The notes beneath the pieces were generated by a model. It did no database searches. It saw only the letters and a program-made list of their open reading frames with translations, and had not been told where the DNA came from. From Asticcacaulis sp. EMRT-3 (GTDB lineage: Bacteria; Pseudomonadota; Alphaproteobacteria; Caulobacterales; Caulobacteraceae): 64,000 bases of DNA. Of this stretch, positions 1 through 8,165 are shown in pieces. Location: the NCBI RefSeq assembly GCF_030027245.1, contig NZ_JASERT010000001.1, forward strand, positions 2,162,501 to 2,226,500, in the 5' to 3' direction. The number at the start of each line of letters is the position of its first letter. The first letter of the stretch is position 1. The position numbers and the translations under genes were made by a program.

Positions 1-1
1 G

Positions 2-514
2 GCCGCCGCCTCGGCCGCCAGACCCAAGATCGCCGACTATCCGTTCACCACCCTCACCCCCAATCTCGGCGTCATCGATCTGGGGCCTGAGCAGCGCTTC
101 GTGCTGGCCGATATTCCCGGCCTGATCGAGGGTGCGTCCGAAGGTGCGGGGCTTGGCACGCGCTTTCTGGGCCATGTCGAGCGCACCAAGGTGCTGATCC
201 ACCTGATCGACGGCACGCAGGATAATCCGGTCGAGGCCTATAAGGTCATCCGTCACGAACTGGCGGCCTATGATCCCGAACTGGCCGAAAAGACCGAGCT
301 GGTGGTGATCAACAAATGCGACGCCATCGACGCCGATACACGCAAAAAACTGGCCGCCAAAATCAAGCGCGCCTCCGGCCAGACCCCCTATCTGATTTCC
401 GGCGTTTCGGGCGAAGGCGTGCGCGATCTTCTGTTCACGGCGCTGGACACCATCCATCAGGGCAGGATCAAGCCGACCGCCGCCGATACCGCCTATACCC
501 CGTGGGATAACTGA
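2..514 (+). CDS. obg: GTPase Obg/CgtA, C-terminal part (5' end outside window)
   Basis: Obg is an essential GTPase acting in 50S ribosome maturation and stress control. The reading frame is open from the first bases of the window, so the glycine-rich OBG fold and the P-loop lie upstream and only about 170 residues are seen. Visible are switch I (ADYPFTTL), the G3 motif DIPGLIEGASEGAG, G4 (NKCD) and a G5-like SGVSGEG, in the expected order. The protein ends soon after the G domain with no long C-terminal extension. nadD follows 38 bases downstream in the same direction, as is usual in Caulobacterales. The identity is certain; only the start is missing. Confidence 0.95.
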   Translation, partial: AAASAARPKIADYPFTTLTPNLGVIDLGPEQRFVLADIPGLIEGASEGAGLGTRFLGHVERTKVLIHLIDGTQDNPVEAYKVIRHELAAYDPELAEKTELVVINKCDAIDADTRKKLAAKIKRASGQTPYLISGVSGEGVRDLLFTALDTIHQGRIKPTAADTAYTPWDN

Positions 515-552
515 TTTGCACGCGCGCCTTCTGACGGCCGGATACTGAAACC

Positions 553-1212
553 ATGTGGTTCGCCGGTCTTGCCCCCACGTCTCAGTCTATGCGGTCAGGC
601 GCGCTGCGTCCCGGCTTTCATCTTGAGCGCGGCATGAAGATCGGCCTGTTCGGCGGTTCGTTCAATCCGGCCCATGCCGGTCATGCCCATGTCGCCGAAA
701 CGGCGCGGGGGCGGCTGGGGCTGGATCGTGTCATCTGGCTGGTATCGCCGCAAAACCCGCTGAAAAGCCGGGCGGACACAGCACCTCTGGCCGAGCGCAT
801 CCGTCAGATCGCCCCCTTTATCGGCCCGCGTGACGTGATTTCAGATTTCGAAACGCGCATCAAGGCCAGCTATACGCTCGATACGCTGCGCGCCCTGAAA
901 GCCCGCTATCCCGGCGTCCATTTTGTCTGGATCATGGGCGGCGATTCGCTGGCCGGTTTCCACCGCTGGCGCGGCTGGGTGCAGCTCATGCACATGGTGC
1001 CGGTGGTGGTGGTGTCGCGGCCCGGCACGCTGATGAAGGCGCGCTTTTCGCCCGCCGCCCACCGCTTCGCCCGTTTCCGCACACCGGCACGCGCCGCCCC
1101 CGTGCTGGCCCGCAGATGCGCCCCCGCCTGGACCTATCTGAAAGGCCCGCTGCACAGCCATTCCTCATCTGAGATCCGGGGCGCGATCCGGGCCAAGGCT
1201 TCAAATATCTAA
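553..1212 (+). CDS. nadD: Nicotinate-nucleotide adenylyltransferase NadD
   Basis: NadD transfers AMP from ATP to nicotinate mononucleotide to give deamido-NAD in the cytoplasm. The nucleotidyltransferase signature GGSFNPAHAGH lies at about residues 33-43 of the long form. The C-terminal SSSEIRGAIRAK corresponds to the family's ISSTxIR phosphate-binding motif. WLVSPQNPLK, typical of NadD, is also present. The start is uncertain: the long form begins at 553 (219 residues), while an ATG at 634 (MKIGLFGGSF) gives a canonical N-terminus of about 192 residues. Neither has a strong ribosome-binding site. Related Caulobacterales proteins often carry a short extension, so the long form is listed. The gene sits between obg and rsfS, its usual neighbours. 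Confidence 0.93.
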   Translation: MWFAGLAPTSQSMRSGALRPGFHLERGMKIGLFGGSFNPAHAGHAHVAETARGRLGLDRVIWLVSPQNPLKSRADTAPLAERIRQIAPFIGPRDVISDFETRIKASYTLDTLRALKARYPGVHFVWIMGGDSLAGFHRWRGWVQLMHMVPVVVVSRPGTLMKARFSPAAHRFARFRTPARAAPVLARRCAPAWTYLKGPLHSHSSSEIRGAIRAKASNI

Positions 1213-1429
1213 TTTTTCGCGGTGCGCCATATCGGCGGATGACCGGGGCGCGCTTTTGTGCTAGGGTCGTGGCCATATCGTTCATAAAGGAACCCACGCC
1301 CTGTCTCGCCAAACCGCGCCGAGTGCGCCCTCCGCCTCCCCAGCCCCCGCCGTAGCCCTTACGGACGCCGACTCCCAAGGTCAGGATCTGGCTGAGGACG
1401 CCGCCTCCGGTGACGAATCCGAAGGCCTT

Positions 1430-1774
1430 TTGCCGCTTGAAAGCCTGATCGTCGAACGTCTTGACGACGACAAGGCGCAGGACATTGTCTGCATCGATCT
1501 GAAGGGCAAGTCCTCGGTGGCCGACACGCTGATCATCGCCTCAGGCCGTTCGCATCGCCACGTCGGCGCCCTGGCCGACCATGTGCTGCGCGCCCTGAAG
1601 GATTCCGGTTTCGGCAAGGCCAAGGTCGAAGGCCTGCCCACCTGCGACTGGGTGCTGATCGACGCCGGTGACGTGGTCGTGCATATCTTCCGCCCCGAAG
1701 TGCGCAGCTTCTACAATATCGAGAAGATCTGGTCGCTGGCGGCAGAAGGTGTGGGCCACACGATCGAAGCCTGA
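1430..1774 (+). CDS. rsfS: Ribosome silencing factor RsfS
   Basis: RsfS binds uL14 on the 50S subunit and blocks subunit joining when nutrients are short. The Oligomerisation/RsfS domain fills the protein: DKAQDIVCIDL, GKSSVADTLIIASG, HVGALADHV and the C-terminal DWVLIDAGDVVVHIFRPE motif are all present. The listed start is a TTG just before the conserved core. The frame stays open upstream to 1265 with an Ala/Pro/Ser-rich stretch, and a purine-rich AAAGGA at 1286-1291 sits 9 bases before a CTG at 1301. The native protein may therefore be 157 residues with a rare CTG start. The stop overlaps the rlmH start by one base (TGATG), implying coupled translation. Confidence 0.93.
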   Translation: MPLESLIVERLDDDKAQDIVCIDLKGKSSVADTLIIASGRSHRHVGALADHVLRALKDSGFGKAKVEGLPTCDWVLIDAGDVVVHIFRPEVRSFYNIEKIWSLAAEGVGHTIEA

Positions 1775-2265
1775 TGAAGCTGACCCTGTGCGCCGTTGGC
1801 AAGCTGGGCGCGACGGTCGAAAACAATCTCGCCCGTGACTATCTGAACCGCGCCGGGCAAACCGGGCGCGGCTTAGGTGTGTCCGGCGTCGAGCTGATCG
1901 AGGTCGATAACCGCAAGGCGGCCAGGGCCCAGACCTCGGCCCTGTTGAAAGCGCAGGAGGCCGAGGCGATCCGCGAAGCTTTAGGCGACCCCGGCATTCT
2001 GATCACCTGCGACGAACATGGCGAGGCCCTGACCTCACGCGCTATCGCGGAGCGTCTCAACACCTATAAGGATCGCGGTGAGCGCCGCGTCACCTTCCTG
2101 ATCGGCGGGGCTGACGGGCTCGATCCGGCGCTGCTCAAGGCCGCAGCTTTTTCGCTGGCTTTCGGCCCGCAAACCTGGCCGCACGCCCTGGTGCGCGTCA
2201 TGCTGGCCGAGCAGATGTACCGCGCCACCACGATTCTGGCCGGTCTGCCCTATCACCGGGATTAG
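1774..2265 (+). CDS. rlmH: 23S rRNA (pseudouridine1915-N3)-methyltransferase RlmH
   Basis: RlmH is a small SPOUT-class methyltransferase that modifies pseudouridine 1915 in helix 69 of 23S rRNA, using S-adenosylmethionine. The length of 163 residues is normal. Family motifs are the DEHGEALTS strand, the SAM-binding FLIGGADGLDP knot loop, LAFGPQTWPHALVRVMLAEQ, and the C-terminal YRATTILAGLPYHRD. The start codon overlaps the rsfS stop, so the two are almost certainly co-translated. This rsfS-rlmH pairing is widespread in bacteria. Nothing unusual is seen in the gene. Confidence 0.96.
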   Translation: MKLTLCAVGKLGATVENNLARDYLNRAGQTGRGLGVSGVELIEVDNRKAARAQTSALLKAQEAEAIREALGDPGILITCDEHGEALTSRAIAERLNTYKDRGERRVTFLIGGADGLDPALLKAAAFSLAFGPQTWPHALVRVMLAEQMYRATTILAGLPYHRD

Positions 2266-2343
2266 GGGGCATCGCGATTAGGGGGATGAAATCGCGTTAC
2301 GGAGACGGTTGAGCCTGTCGCCAAACCGGCCTATCTAAGCTCC

Positions 2344-3495
2344 ATGCCCGCCGCGCGCCCATCGCTGATCCTCGCCGCCCTCGCCGCCGCCATCCTGATG
2401 GCGGGCGGGCATTCGGATGTCGATGCGCAGAACAGCCAAAGGGCCCTGACCCCCGACGAACAGGCCACGCTCGATGATCTGGAGGCTCAGGGCCGCGCCG
2501 ATGTACGCAAGAGCGATGCCAATCGCCAGACGGCGCGCCAGATCGGTCAGGAAATCGAAGACCTGCGCCAGCAGATCATTGATATTTCCAAACGCCAGGG
2601 CGCTTCGGAGCAACGCAGCGCCATCTACCACGCCCGCCTTGAAACGCTCAATCTTCAGGAAACCGACATTACACGGCGGCTGACGGCGGCGCGGGTGCGC
2701 GAGGCCCGCCTGCTCAGCGCCCTGCAAATCTATTCGCGCAATCCGCCACCTGCGCTTTTTCTGGCCCCGCGTAAGGCCAATGATGCCGTCATGGCCGCCA
2801 TCATCATGAAGGCGATCACGCCGGAGCTGAAAAAGCGCACCGATATTCTGGTGCAGCAAAACGCCGATCTGATCAATCTGCGCCGTCAGGCCGCTTTGCA
2901 AAACGAGGCCCTGCTGGTTACCGACAGCGATGTGTCGGAGCAGCGCGACCAGATCGAAAACCTGATCAGCCAGAAGATGGCGCTCGAAGATCAGCTTCTC
3001 GGTCAGGCTGACGCCATGCAGGCCCACGCCATCGAACTGAAGGCCCACGAAGACCGGTTGCGCGACCATGCGCCTTTGCGCGGCCTGATGAATCTGATCA
3101 GGCCGGAGGATCGCAACCATTTGCAGCCACCCGTGGTCGGCGATCTGGTGCGCATCTTCGGTCAGGCCGATGGCGGGCCCGAACCCAGCCGTGGTGTAAC
3201 CTATCTGGCCCAGCCCGGTTCGCAGGTGACGGCCCCCGCCGAAGGCGAGGTCGAGTTCGTGGGCCCCGTCAATTCGTATGGCCAGGTCATCATCATCAAT
3301 ATCGGCCATAATTATCGCGTCGTCATCACCGGCGTGGGGCGCACCTATGTTGAAAAGGGCCAGACCGTGGCCCTGCACGAACCGCTGGGCCGCCTGCCCA
3401 ATCTGTCCGACAAGAAGGTTCCGCTCTATCTCGAACTGCGCAAGGGCGATGATGTCGTCAATCCGACAGGGGTGATCCAGCTTGCAGCAAATTAG
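2344..3495 (+). CDS. EnvC-like murein hydrolase activator (degenerate LytM/M23 domain)
   Basis: This is a periplasmic factor of the EnvC/LdpF type, which activates cell-wall amidases at the division site. An N-terminal hydrophobic segment (about residues 5-25) serves as signal peptide. It is followed by a long coiled-coil region rich in Gln, Glu, Arg and Asp (about 35-240), then a C-terminal M23-like beta domain (about 270-375) with GVTYLAQPGSQVTAPAEGEV. The domain has GHNYRVVITG in place of the metalloprotease His motif, so it is predicted to be non-catalytic, as in EnvC. ctpA follows, a common pairing in alphaproteobacteria. The role as activator rather than hydrolase is inferred from the missing zinc ligands. 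Confidence 0.85.
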   Translation: MPAARPSLILAALAAAILMAGGHSDVDAQNSQRALTPDEQATLDDLEAQGRADVRKSDANRQTARQIGQEIEDLRQQIIDISKRQGASEQRSAIYHARLETLNLQETDITRRLTAARVREARLLSALQIYSRNPPPALFLAPRKANDAVMAAIIMKAITPELKKRTDILVQQNADLINLRRQAALQNEALLVTDSDVSEQRDQIENLISQKMALEDQLLGQADAMQAHAIELKAHEDRLRDHAPLRGLMNLIRPEDRNHLQPPVVGDLVRIFGQADGGPEPSRGVTYLAQPGSQVTAPAEGEVEFVGPVNSYGQVIIINIGHNYRVVITGVGRTYVEKGQTVALHEPLGRLPNLSDKKVPLYLELRKGDDVVNPTGVIQLAAN

Positions 3496-3612
3496 GCGCG
3501 TCCCGTTTACGCCACACTTATACTCTTATATGAAGATGAGGATGACTGTGGCTTATATGAGGACTATGGCCGGAGATTTCCTTCCAGCACGGCCCGCCCT
3601 TTTGAGGACTTT

Positions 3613-5142
3613 ATGAAGACGATCTATTTAGGCGGCATTGCCGCTCTCGCCCTGGGCATCGGGGCCGTGGCCTATGCCAGCCAGCCAGCCTTTTCACCGA
3701 CATCGCAGGATTACGAGCAGGTGGCGCTGTTTGGCAATGTGCTCAGCCTTGTTGAGCAGGACTATGTCGTCAAGGTCGATTCGAAAAAGCTCGTCACGGC
3801 GGCCTTGCAGGGTATGCTGGCCAGCCTCGATCCGCATTCCAACTATCTCGATGGCGATGATTATAACAGCCTGAAGGAACAGACCAGCGGCACCTATGGC
3901 GGTATCGGCCTCGAAGTGACCGGCGAGGACGGCGCGGTCAAGGTGGTGACGCCGATGGACGACACGCCCGCCTCAAAGGCCGGGCTCGAATCGGGCGACT
4001 ATATCACCGCCATCAACGGCACCTCGATCCTCGGCATTCCGCTCAATGACGCCGTCAGCAAGATGAAGGGCGACGCGGGCAGCAAGCTGACCCTGACCAT
4101 TGTGCGCACCGGCAAGGATCAGCCGTTCGATGTCACCCTGACGCGCGAAGTTATCACGGTCAAATCGGTCAAGGCCCGGATGGAGGGCGATTACGGTTAC
4201 CTGCGCATCGCCTCCTTCCAGGAAAACACCGCCCAGGACGCCAAAAACGCGCTCAGCGATCTGATGAGCAAGAACCCGAACATGAAGGGCCTCGTGCTCG
4301 ACCTGCGCAATAATCCCGGCGGCCTGCTCGAACAGTCGGTCGGCGTGGCCGACATGTTCCTGAACGGCGGCGAGATCGTCAGCCAGCGCGGACGCAACCC
4401 TGACGACATCACCCGCTATCAGGCCAAGAAGGGCGATATGCTGCATGGTCTGCCCCTGGTCGTCCTGACCAATGCCGGCACGGCCTCGGCGGCAGAAATC
4501 GTGTCCGGTGCCCTTCAGGATCAGCACCGCGCCGCGATCATCGGTGAAACCACCTTCGGCAAGGGTTCGGTGCAGAGCGTGATCGATCTTGGCCAGAATC
4601 ACGCCATCAAGCTGACGACGGCGCGCTATTACACGCCTTCGGGCCGCTCGATCCAGAAGACCGGCATCACGCCCGATCTGGTGGTGGCCCAGACGCGCGA
4701 CCAGGCGAAATATATCGCTACCGCCGCCCTGCAATATACCGAGGCCGCCTACGCCAATGCGCTCGACGCCGACGAAGGCAAGGTGCGCAAACCTCCGGTC
4801 GAACAGGAAGTGCCGCCTGAGGGCTTCGATACCAAGACCGGAGATTTCGAGCTGACGCGCGCCCTTGATGTGCTGAAAGACGGCGGCAATGTCGCCGAAG
4901 CCAGGGCCCATCCGCGCGGCGTCGAACTGCTGACCGCCGATCTGGTCGATAAACCGGGCAGCCGCTTCACCAAGGCCCCCGACACCAAGGCCCCCGACAC
5001 CAAGGCCTCCGACGCCAAAACCACGGCCACCACACCGGCGGGCGCCGCCGCGGCCAGCTCGTCTTCGGCAAAGCCGGAAGCCCCCGCTTCCAAGGCCCCG
5101 CCTTCGGGTGCCGCGTCCAGCGCCGCACCGGCGTCGAAATAG
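3613..5142 (+). CDS. ctpA: S41 family carboxy-terminal processing protease (CtpA)
   Basis: This is a periplasmic serine protease that trims or degrades proteins from their C-terminus. Order of parts: signal peptide (residues 1-22), helical N-domain with SLDPHSNYLDGDDY, PDZ domain (about 90-180, GGIGLEVTGEDG), then the S41 catalytic domain. The nucleophile Ser lies in NAGTASAAEIV (about residue 295) and the Lys base in TFGKGSVQ (about 320). The last 60 residues are an Ala/Pro/Ser/Lys tail with two tandem APDTK repeats, expected to be disordered. A strong inverted repeat after the stop probably terminates transcription. The neighbouring envC-like gene suggests a role in envelope or division control. 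Confidence 0.92.
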   Translation: MKTIYLGGIAALALGIGAVAYASQPAFSPTSQDYEQVALFGNVLSLVEQDYVVKVDSKKLVTAALQGMLASLDPHSNYLDGDDYNSLKEQTSGTYGGIGLEVTGEDGAVKVVTPMDDTPASKAGLESGDYITAINGTSILGIPLNDAVSKMKGDAGSKLTLTIVRTGKDQPFDVTLTREVITVKSVKARMEGDYGYLRIASFQENTAQDAKNALSDLMSKNPNMKGLVLDLRNNPGGLLEQSVGVADMFLNGGEIVSQRGRNPDDITRYQAKKGDMLHGLPLVVLTNAGTASAAEIVSGALQDQHRAAIIGETTFGKGSVQSVIDLGQNHAIKLTTARYYTPSGRSIQKTGITPDLVVAQTRDQAKYIATAALQYTEAAYANALDADEGKVRKPPVEQEVPPEGFDTKTGDFELTRALDVLKDGGNVAEARAHPRGVELLTADLVDKPGSRFTKAPDTKAPDTKASDAKTTATTPAGAAAASSSSAKPEAPASKAPPSGAASSAAPASK

Positions 5143-5158
5143 GCAGGATCGAAAAACA

Positions 5159-5214
5159 GCAGGCCCACGAAATTCGTGTTAATTTCACGTAATTTCCTGG
5201 GCCTGTTCAGCTTT
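5159..5214 (+). terminator. Long hairpin after ctpA
   Basis: CAGGCCCA near 5159 pairs with TGGGCCTG near 5200, and inner arms (GAAATT, CGTG) also pair, giving a stem of about 19 pairs with one or two bulges. A T-rich stretch follows at 5211-5228. It is a likely terminator or attenuator between ctpA and the deacetylase-like gene; the direct evidence is the inverted repeat. Confidence 0.55.
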
Positions 5215-5292
5215 CGTTAGGCTTTGTTAACCCTAAACCGTCACATTTACGGACACATCCCTGTCTTCATTTAAGGCGTTCCGTACAGCCGC

Positions 5293-6510
5293 ATGTTCGC
5301 CAAGCCCAAAAATTCCACCGCCTCTCCACGGCCCGCCGCGCGCGGCGGCCCGATGGCTGGGCTGCGTGCTTTCGGCGACACGGTGATGGCCTTTTTCCGG
5401 CGGCCCTATGTAGCGCCTGCCAGCGCCGCAGCGGCTCTGGTGGCCCTTATCTTCATCTTCCTCAATGTGGCGGGCGATCCCAATGCCGGTTCGCCCAGCG
5501 TGCGCATCCTGCTGGCCAAGCCGAAGGCCGCCGCGCCGTCTTCGGCCATCGCGCCCGATGACAGCCAGGCCGGGATGCAGGGTTTCACCCTCGATTCGCT
5601 CGGCATGTTTCAGGACGCCTCGGCCGATACGTTTCTTTCCAACAGCGCGGACGATCCCGCCCCTTCCGGCACCGCCGTGATCACCCTGCCCGGTGACAAT
5701 GACGGCAGTACCGCCACGGCCAGCCCGAAAAGCGCGCCTTCGCCCCTGCCGGTGGCCCCGATCAGCGGTCTGGTTCAGGCCACCAATAATGGCCCCCTGC
5801 CCGTCATCGCCCCCAATGGCCAGACCCCGGCCTCGGCCTATGCGCGCCCGTTCCGAAGCGATGGCCGCCCGATGGTGGCGCTGATCATTGGCGGACTGGG
5901 CCTCAATCCGGCCACCACCAAGCAGGCTATCGACGATTTGCCGCCGCAGGTCACCCTGTCCTTCGTGCCTTACACGACCGGCTTGCAGGGCTGGATCGAT
6001 CTGGCGCGCGCCTCCGGCCATGAGGTGATGATCGAGGTGCCGATGCAGCCAACCAACTATCCCGACAATGATCCCGGTCCACAGACCCTGATGGCCAATG
6101 CCCGCCCTGACGATCTGATCAGCCATCTCAACTGGGCCCTGTCGCGCGCCACCGGCTATTTCGCTGTCTCCAACTATCAGGGCAGCGCCTTTTTCAAGGA
6201 TCACGCCGGCATGGCCATGTTCCTGAGCAATCTTAAGCAACGCGGCGTCGCCTTTATTGATGACGGTCAGGCGCGCGGCCAGAACGGTGCCTGGGGCCGC
6301 GCCTCGGCTGACCGCATCATCGACAACCAGATCAATGCCTCCGCCATCGCCGCACAATTATCAGGCCTTGAATCGACGGCGAAAAGCCGCGGTCAGGCGC
6401 TCGGCACCGGTTTTGCCTATCCGGTGACGCTGGCCGAAGCGATCCAGTGGACGCGCGGCCTCAATGCCAAGGGACTGCAACTGGCCCCGGCCTCGGCCCT
6501 GGCGCACTGA
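5293..6510 (+). CDS. Divergent polysaccharide deacetylase family protein (YibQ/DUF610-like)
   Basis: This belongs to the divergent polysaccharide deacetylase family, predicted periplasmic proteins with a deacetylase-like barrel and unknown substrate. A cytoplasmic N-terminus is followed by one membrane anchor (about residues 38-60, ending LIFIFLNVAG). Then comes a low-complexity Pro/Ala/Ser linker (to about 190) and the catalytic-like domain (about 193-400) beginning RPMVALIIGGLGLN. The family usually has Asp residues in that first strand; here they are Gly, so activity is doubtful. MIEVPMQP and VAFIDDGQA are recognisable family features. The stop is 3 bases before rppH, so both are likely in one operon with ctpA. 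Function in the envelope is inferred only. Confidence 0.82.
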   Translation: MFAKPKNSTASPRPAARGGPMAGLRAFGDTVMAFFRRPYVAPASAAAALVALIFIFLNVAGDPNAGSPSVRILLAKPKAAAPSSAIAPDDSQAGMQGFTLDSLGMFQDASADTFLSNSADDPAPSGTAVITLPGDNDGSTATASPKSAPSPLPVAPISGLVQATNNGPLPVIAPNGQTPASAYARPFRSDGRPMVALIIGGLGLNPATTKQAIDDLPPQVTLSFVPYTTGLQGWIDLARASGHEVMIEVPMQPTNYPDNDPGPQTLMANARPDDLISHLNWALSRATGYFAVSNYQGSAFFKDHAGMAMFLSNLKQRGVAFIDDGQARGQNGAWGRASADRIIDNQINASAIAAQLSGLESTAKSRGQALGTGFAYPVTLAEAIQWTRGLNAKGLQLAPASALAH

Positions 6511-6512
6511 TC

Positions 6513-7001
6513 ATGTCCGAAACCCGTCACCTCGCCGATTATCGCCCCAATGTCGGCATTGTCGTCTTCAACCGCGCGGGTCAGGTCTGGCTCGGCCACC
6601 GTTTCGGCGTCAGCGGTGACTATGCCTGGCAGTTTCCGCAAGGCGGAGTGGACGAAGGCGAGGATTTGCAAAGCGCGGCCCTGCGCGAGCTTTATGAGGA
6701 AACCGGCCTGCGCTCGGTCGAGATTCTGGGCCAGACCCATGACTGGATCGTCTATGATTTTCCGCCGGAGGTGCTGGCGCAAAAAAAGATCGGCCGCAAT
6801 TTCAAGGGCCAGAAGCAGATCTGGTTTGCCATGCGCTTTACCGGCGACGACAGCGAAATCGATCTGCAAACCCACGGCGAGCAGGAGTTCTCGCGCTGGG
6901 AATGGTGCGATCTCGACGCTGTGCTGGCCCGCGTCGTCCATTTCAAGCGCGGCAGCTATGCCGAGGTCATCGCGCAGTTCGCCGGATTCGTGACGCCCTG
7001 A
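6513..7001 (+). CDS. rppH: RNA pyrophosphohydrolase RppH (Nudix)
   Basis: RppH removes pyrophosphate from the 5' end of triphosphorylated RNAs, opening them to RNase E decay. The protein begins MSETRHLADYRPNVGIVVFN at 6513, which fits the family N-terminus. A frame-open upstream extension overlaps the preceding gene and was not used. A complete Nudix box runs from GGVDEGEDLQ to EETGLRSVE (about residues 44-66). The WQFPQGG lead-in and KGQKQIWFAM strand are typical of RppH. The length of 162 residues is normal. It ends the housekeeping block; the next gene is convergent. Confidence 0.95.
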   Translation: MSETRHLADYRPNVGIVVFNRAGQVWLGHRFGVSGDYAWQFPQGGVDEGEDLQSAALRELYEETGLRSVEILGQTHDWIVYDFPPEVLAQKKIGRNFKGQKQIWFAMRFTGDDSEIDLQTHGEQEFSRWEWCDLDAVLARVVHFKRGSYAEVIAQFAGFVTP

Positions 7002-7016
7002 TGCGGCGAGCCCATT

Positions 7017-7073
7017 CTTAATCAAAGAAGACTGGCTTAATCAAAGAAGACTGGCTTAATCAAAAAAGATTGG
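7017..7073. repeat. Three tandem 19-bp direct repeats
   Basis: Three head-to-tail 19-base units beginning CTTAATCAAA occupy 7017-7035, 7036-7054 and 7055-7073. The first two are identical and the third has two changes. They lie in the convergent gap after rppH. No coding or known function is apparent; a local tandem duplication is the simplest explanation. Confidence 0.8.
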
Positions 7074-7098
7074 CGACGCTTGAGTTGCAAAAAAACGA

Positions 7099-7144
7099 AT
7101 ACCAACTTGCAGCCAAATAGGTTCTGGGCTGCGAAAGTTGGTAT
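7099..7144. terminator. Inverted repeat between convergent genes
   Basis: Arms at 7099-7114 (ATACCAACTTGCAGCC) and 7127-7144 (GGCTGCGAAAGTTGGTAT) are complementary except for a two-base bulge. The position between convergent rppH and the cupin gene suggests a shared terminator. There is no clear T tract on either strand, so factor-independent action is uncertain. Confidence 0.5.
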
Positions 7145-7148
7145 AAGA

Positions 7149-8159
7149 TCAGCTCAATGACTTCCTAAAGCCTGCCAGCACATATTCCAGCGCTTTGCGG
7201 TGCTGAGCCGGTGGTAATGTCGCCATCGCCCCGCGTTCGTCAGGGGCGAGGTGCGCGCCCGGATCGCCGTGGGCGCAGAACACAAAATGCTCGAACATAT
7301 GGCGCCAAACCTCGCGCTGGCGCGGCGGCATGTCGCGCACGGTCAGCATGGCCAGCAGCAGAGTGCCGTAAGGGGCCTGCACATGGGCAGGCGCTTCGTT
7401 CCACCAGTAGTTGGCCAGCATATTGACCGCCGACAGGCTGCGCACATGATGCCACCAGCCATAGGGGATGAAGATGGCGTCGCCCGGTTCCAGCTCGGCG
7501 GTCAGGCCCGCCGCTAAGGCGTCACGCAGGCGCGGAAAGCGTGCGAAATCGGGGTTTTCGATGTCGGCCAGACTGACGGGTGATCCAGCCAGCGTGGCCT
7601 CGAACGGGCCCATATAGAGGTTAGGCAACTGATCGGGCGGAAACAGGGTAAAGCGCCGCCGCCCGGCCACCACGACCGCTATATTATCCGACAGGTCATA
7701 ATGGGTCTGAACGCGCACGGCATTGCCGATCCAGACGCGCGGTCGCACAGCCTCAGGCAGCAGCGGATTGGTGTTGCGGGCGCTGAAACCGGGCAGGCAG
7801 GCCTCGGCGGGCGTGGACTGGATATAGACCGCCGGTGGCGAGGCCGTGTCCGCCAGCGCCAGCAATCTGTCCATCACCGCAGCGAGCGTCATCTGCGCCG
7901 TGTTAAAATTGCGGGTGCGTAAACTCTCGCCGAAGAAGAATGCGCCCTTCACCTCAGGCGGCGCGGTCATGACAGCGAGCGGTGCAGGGGTGGCGAAACC
8001 GGCCAGATAATCGGCCAGTCTGCGGTCTGAGCCGCGCGCCACCGCCACCGCTGGCCAATCGGCGCACAGGCCGCGCAGCACGACCGGCGCATTGGCCGGT
8101 GCGATCTCATCGCGGAACATCTGTGGCGTCACCGCCTCAAGCTGTGAGCACGGCTGCAT
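7149..8159 (-). CDS. Cupin-like (JmjC-type) Fe(II)/2-oxoglutarate dioxygenase family protein
   Basis: This belongs to the cupin_8/JmjC-like group, which contains iron- and 2-oxoglutarate-dependent hydroxylases. The metal triad is visible as THYDLSDN (His153, Asp155) and GWWHHVRS (His237 or 238). LEPGDAIFIPYGWWHH is the typical second-strand signature. No signal peptide is seen, so it is cytoplasmic. It starts 6 bases after the stop of the GH27 gene and is the last gene of the unit that also holds the spherulin-4-like enzyme and the halogenase. TBDR-halogenase-cupin groupings recur in Caulobacter and Xanthomonas relatives; the substrate is unknown. Hydroxylation of a protein or small molecule is inferred from the fold. 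Confidence 0.85.
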   Translation of the reverse strand: MQPCSQLEAVTPQMFRDEIAPANAPVVLRGLCADWPAVAVARGSDRRLADYLAGFATPAPLAVMTAPPEVKGAFFFGESLRTRNFNTAQMTLAAVMDRLLALADTASPPAVYIQSTPAEACLPGFSARNTNPLLPEAVRPRVWIGNAVRVQTHYDLSDNIAVVVAGRRRFTLFPPDQLPNLYMGPFEATLAGSPVSLADIENPDFARFPRLRDALAAGLTAELEPGDAIFIPYGWWHHVRSLSAVNMLANYWWNEAPAHVQAPYGTLLLAMLTVRDMPPRQREVWRHMFEHFVFCAHGDPGAHLAPDERGAMATLPPAQHRKALEYVLAGFRKSLS

Positions 8160-8165
8160 CGGGCG

